8,058 nt of DNA from contig QMSF01000030.1 of NCBI GenBank assembly GCA_003649565.1, forward strand, positions 1 to 8,058. The letters run 5' to 3'. Position numbers and translations under genes: made by a program. Position 1 is the first letter of the stretch. Each line of letters starts with the position of its first letter. The notes under the pieces are model-generated. The model ran no database searches. It was given only the letters and a program-made list of their open reading frames with translations, and had not been told where the DNA came from. Shown here piece after piece: positions 6,007 through 8,058 of the stretch. The stretch comes from Thermoprotei archaeon. GTDB lineage: Archaea; Thermoproteota; Methanomethylicia; Nezhaarchaeales; WYZ-LMO8.

Positions 6007-6342
6007 CTACACCACTACCAAGACTATGACGATCACCACCATGAATATGAACATCCATACAAGCCAGTCGCTTAAAATGCCAGTATGTAGCTTATCTCTA
6101 AGCGTCGTGTAGAGTGATTGAAAGACTCTTCTCCATACTATTGCGTACATGCTCATGTCAGGTAGACTGGTTTTAGATGGCGGTATTGATTCACCACAAG
6201 CAAATGGCTTGCGTTTCTCAAGCGATTCTCTTGAAAGGGATTTCGTCACTTTTATTGAGAAACCATATATTGCTAATAAGATTAGCAATACTACTGCTAT
6301 CACGAAAGCTGCTTCTAGTACCATCATTAGAAGAGGCATCAT
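6007..6342 (-). CDS. Small two-helix membrane subunit, MbhI-like
   Basis: The product is 111 residues from ATG 6342, preceded by GGGAGGTGG (6356-6348) at a 5-base spacing. A GTG at 6351 lies within that ribosome site and is unlikely to be the start. There is one membrane helix near the N-terminus (about residues 7-28) and one at the C-terminus (about 91-111). Between them is a polar loop with PFACGE and an amphipathic stretch (VWRRVFQSLYTTLRDKLHTG). The PFACGE...HTG..SDWLVW pattern resembles, from memory, MbhI and the C-terminal end of NuoL/HyfB-type subunits, where a lateral helix ties the antiporter subunit to the rest of the complex. The placement, directly after an MrpD/MbhH-like gene and before a NuoH-like gene, agrees. 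It is a short, divergent protein, so the identity rests partly on context. Confidence 0.75.
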   Translation of the reverse strand: MMPLLMMVLEAAFVIAVVLLILLAIYGFSIKVTKSLSRESLEKRKPFACGESIPPSKTSLPDMSMYAIVWRRVFQSLYTTLRDKLHTGILSDWLVWMFIFMVVIVIVLVVV

Positions 6343-6343
6343 G

Positions 6344-7936
6344 CTAGCCACCTCCCATGGTCATTTGTATTATGCTTTGAGCTGCAGAAACGTAATCTTG
6401 AGTGTTAAAGAGTGATGAAACAGCAGGAGCTATTAATCTATCAACGAATATAGGCGCTATCAAGCCTAACAGTATGCATAAGGCGGCTAAGACCAGTAGT
6501 GGTGAAACCATGGATCTAGGGGCTTCTTTAATTGATGATACGTCTCTCACTGGTTGTCTAGCATATATGTGGTAGAAGGCCTTTAGGTATCCCATTAATG
6601 CAAAGACGCTCGTTATTACTATTACCACGACTAGTGGGGCTAGCCATCCAGACTCTAGGTAGGCCTTGAAGAGGAGAAGCTTACTCATAAAGCCATTAAG
6701 TGGCGGTGCCCCTGCGAGCGCTAAAGCGCCTATGAGGAAGGCTGCACTGGTCAATGGCATTTTCCTGCCTATTCCGGCTAGCTCATCGAAGTTTCTTGTG
6801 CCTATAGCATGTATGAAAGCTCCAGCTGCCATGAAGAGAAGGGCTTTGCCTACTGCGTGATTGACTAAGTGGAAAAGGGCAGCTGTCAGTCCATCGGGGT
6901 TGGCTAATCCCATACCCATCGCTATATATCCTATGTTAAGGACCGTTCCATAGGCTATTAGCCTCTTCAAGTCTCGCTGTGTAAGCATTAGTGTTGCTCC
7001 AATTATGGCTGAAAATACTCCAAGGATTATCAGGGCGTAATTGAGGGATTGCACTATTGGGATTACTGGTGGAGCTCCTCTGAATATTGTGAAGATGTAT
7101 CTCATTAAGGCGAATATGGCGACTTTAACCATGATGCCTGATAGCAGTGCTGATATTGGTGATGGAGCTGCTGGATGCGCATCAGGAAGCCAAAAGTGGT
7201 TGGGAGCTATAGCCGCCTTTAAGCTAAAGGCCCAGAACGTTAAGGCTAAGAAGAGGGCTGAACCTAAGAAAACGTCACCAATAGGTGAGCCTGTTACTGG
7301 TAAAGTTGAGCCTCTAAGCTTTAATGCTAGATCAGCCATGTTTAATGTGCCGAAAGTCCCATAAGCGAAGGCCACCGCTATGAAGTAGGCCGTTGTGGCA
7401 ACTGAGCCAACAATGGCATATTTGATGGCTGCCTCAATAGCCTCATGAGTTTCACGGCGAAACGCCACTAAACCATAAGCTGCTACTGACATGACTTCCA
7501 GCATGACGAAGAGATTGAAGATATCGCCTGTATAGACACAGCCAAGCATGCCTGCTTCAAAGCCTAGCATCAATGTATAATACCATTGAACCCTCTCCTC
7601 ATGCTCCATATATCGAATACTAAAGATCGCAGCTACCAAGACGAGGCCATTGATTAAGGAGCCCATTAAGGCTCCAGCGCGATCAACCTCGTATACTATG
7701 CCTATTGGTGGAGGCCATGAGCCGAAAGCGTAGATCAAAGGCTTGCTAGAGATGACATACATGTGGTATGTCACTATCAGTGATAATATGAAGTTAATTG
7801 AAAGTATTGTTAAGGCAAAGCCTTCCCATACTTCTCTTCTCTTTATGGCTAAGCTTATAAGCGGCAAGATGAAAGCAGCCGCTATGGCTAGAAATGGTTG
7901 TATAGCTGCAAATTGAATTGCATAGTTAACTTCCAT
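6344..7936 (-). CDS. MrpD/MbhH-like cation/proton antiporter subunit (NuoN/NuoM family)
   Basis: The product is 530 residues from ATG 7936, which overlaps the upstream stop (TAATG). GAGGAGGAT (7954-7946) is 9 bases upstream. It is highly hydrophobic with about 14 membrane helices. Proton-channel residues of the family are visible: E147 (MLEVMS, helix 5), K240 (FSLKAAIAPNHFWLPDAHPAAPSP, helix 7 onward), K271 (helix 8), H356 and K364 (FHLVNHAVGKALLF), and the APPLNGFMSK motif (410-419). These belong to the antiporter-like subunits of Mrp systems, complex I and membrane hydrogenases. The absence of a long C-terminal lateral helix fits MrpD/MbhH rather than NuoL, and the small downstream protein may supply that helix. 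MrpD, MbhH and other NuoM/NuoN relatives cannot be separated with certainty by eye. Confidence 0.93.
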   Translation of the reverse strand: MEVNYAIQFAAIQPFLAIAAAFILPLISLAIKRREVWEGFALTILSINFILSLIVTYHMYVISSKPLIYAFGSWPPPIGIVYEVDRAGALMGSLINGLVLVAAIFSIRYMEHEERVQWYYTLMLGFEAGMLGCVYTGDIFNLFVMLEVMSVAAYGLVAFRRETHEAIEAAIKYAIVGSVATTAYFIAVAFAYGTFGTLNMADLALKLRGSTLPVTGSPIGDVFLGSALFLALTFWAFSLKAAIAPNHFWLPDAHPAAPSPISALLSGIMVKVAIFALMRYIFTIFRGAPPVIPIVQSLNYALIILGVFSAIIGATLMLTQRDLKRLIAYGTVLNIGYIAMGMGLANPDGLTAALFHLVNHAVGKALLFMAAGAFIHAIGTRNFDELAGIGRKMPLTSAAFLIGALALAGAPPLNGFMSKLLLFKAYLESGWLAPLVVVIVITSVFALMGYLKAFYHIYARQPVRDVSSIKEAPRSMVSPLLVLAALCILLGLIAPIFVDRLIAPAVSSLFNTQDYVSAAQSIIQMTMGGG

Positions 7937-8058
7937 TAGTCAAACATCCTCCTCACGTATTTTTCAAAAGTTTTAGATATCATCTCATAGCATCCTTCTT
8001 CCTCTGTAGTTTTGACGTCAATCCAATGAACGTAATACCTCTTCTTTTCTCCCTCGTC
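7936..8058 (-). CDS. C-terminal end of an MrpE/MbhA-like antiporter subunit (5' end outside window)
   Basis: An open frame of 40 codons enters from the right edge and ends at TAA 7938-7936, sharing one base with the next gene's ATG. The visible tail reads RYYVHWIDVKTTEEEGCYEMISK and then FEKYVRRMFD. This soluble end, with an HWIDV core followed by an amphipathic helix and a charged terminus, resembles MrpE (MnhE/MbhA) C-termini from memory. The overlap with an MrpD-like gene supports a shared operon. The short length and the missing membrane part keep the call provisional. Confidence 0.65.
   Translation of the reverse strand, partial: DEGEKKRYYVHWIDVKTTEEEGCYEMISKTFEKYVRRMFD

Noticed and set aside
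7041..7364. Plus-strand ORF of 107 codons inside the antiporter gene
   Set aside because: It runs antisense to a region encoding conserved antiporter helices and has no recognisable domain.

Overview
The window looks archaeal, probably from an anaerobic (perhaps thermophilic) Thermoproteota-type lineage. The evidence is: TATA-like boxes about 25 bases ahead of starts, GGGGTG/GGAGG-type ribosome sites, Lrp/AsnC regulators, a short (class III-like) hybrid-cluster protein, and a membrane complex that mixes Mrp antiporter subunits with hydrogenase/complex I-like subunits. The exact lineage cannot be fixed from the sequence alone. Genes are densely packed. There is no RNA gene, CRISPR array or insertion sequence that I can see, and no gene-free stretch over 300 bases.

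Positions 1-2630 appear to form a nitrosative/oxidative stress module. A di-cluster ferredoxin-like protein (minus strand, cut by the left edge) is divergent from an Lrp-type regulator that carries an unusual five-cysteine tail. That regulator is followed on the plus strand by hcp (hybrid-cluster protein / hydroxylamine reductase). Two intergenic regions of this module share a similar AT-rich motif, which could be the regulator's operator.

Positions 2653-4994 hold a second, ordinary Lrp/AsnC regulator (minus) divergent from an ATP-type phosphoenolpyruvate carboxykinase gene (plus). A 125-base shared control region separates them, with two inverted copies of TTAACAAAATG flanking a central TATA-like box. 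The layout suggests autoregulation of the Lrp gene and control of PEP/oxaloacetate interconversion. Both genes have odd starts: the Lrp reading frame continues upstream of its first usable start codon with no canonical start available, and pckA begins at TTG inside a short overlapping upstream ORF.

Positions 5010-8058 (minus) are the 3' end of an operon for an ion-translocating membrane complex. In transcription order it contains the end of an MrpE/MbhA-like subunit, an MrpD/MbhH-like antiporter subunit, a small two-helix MbhI-like subunit and a NuoH/MbhM-like subunit. Stops and starts overlap or nearly abut. The operon stops after the NuoH-like gene, with no catalytic hydrogenase, quinone or ferredoxin subunit following it, so the redox partner must lie upstream (off the right edge) or elsewhere.
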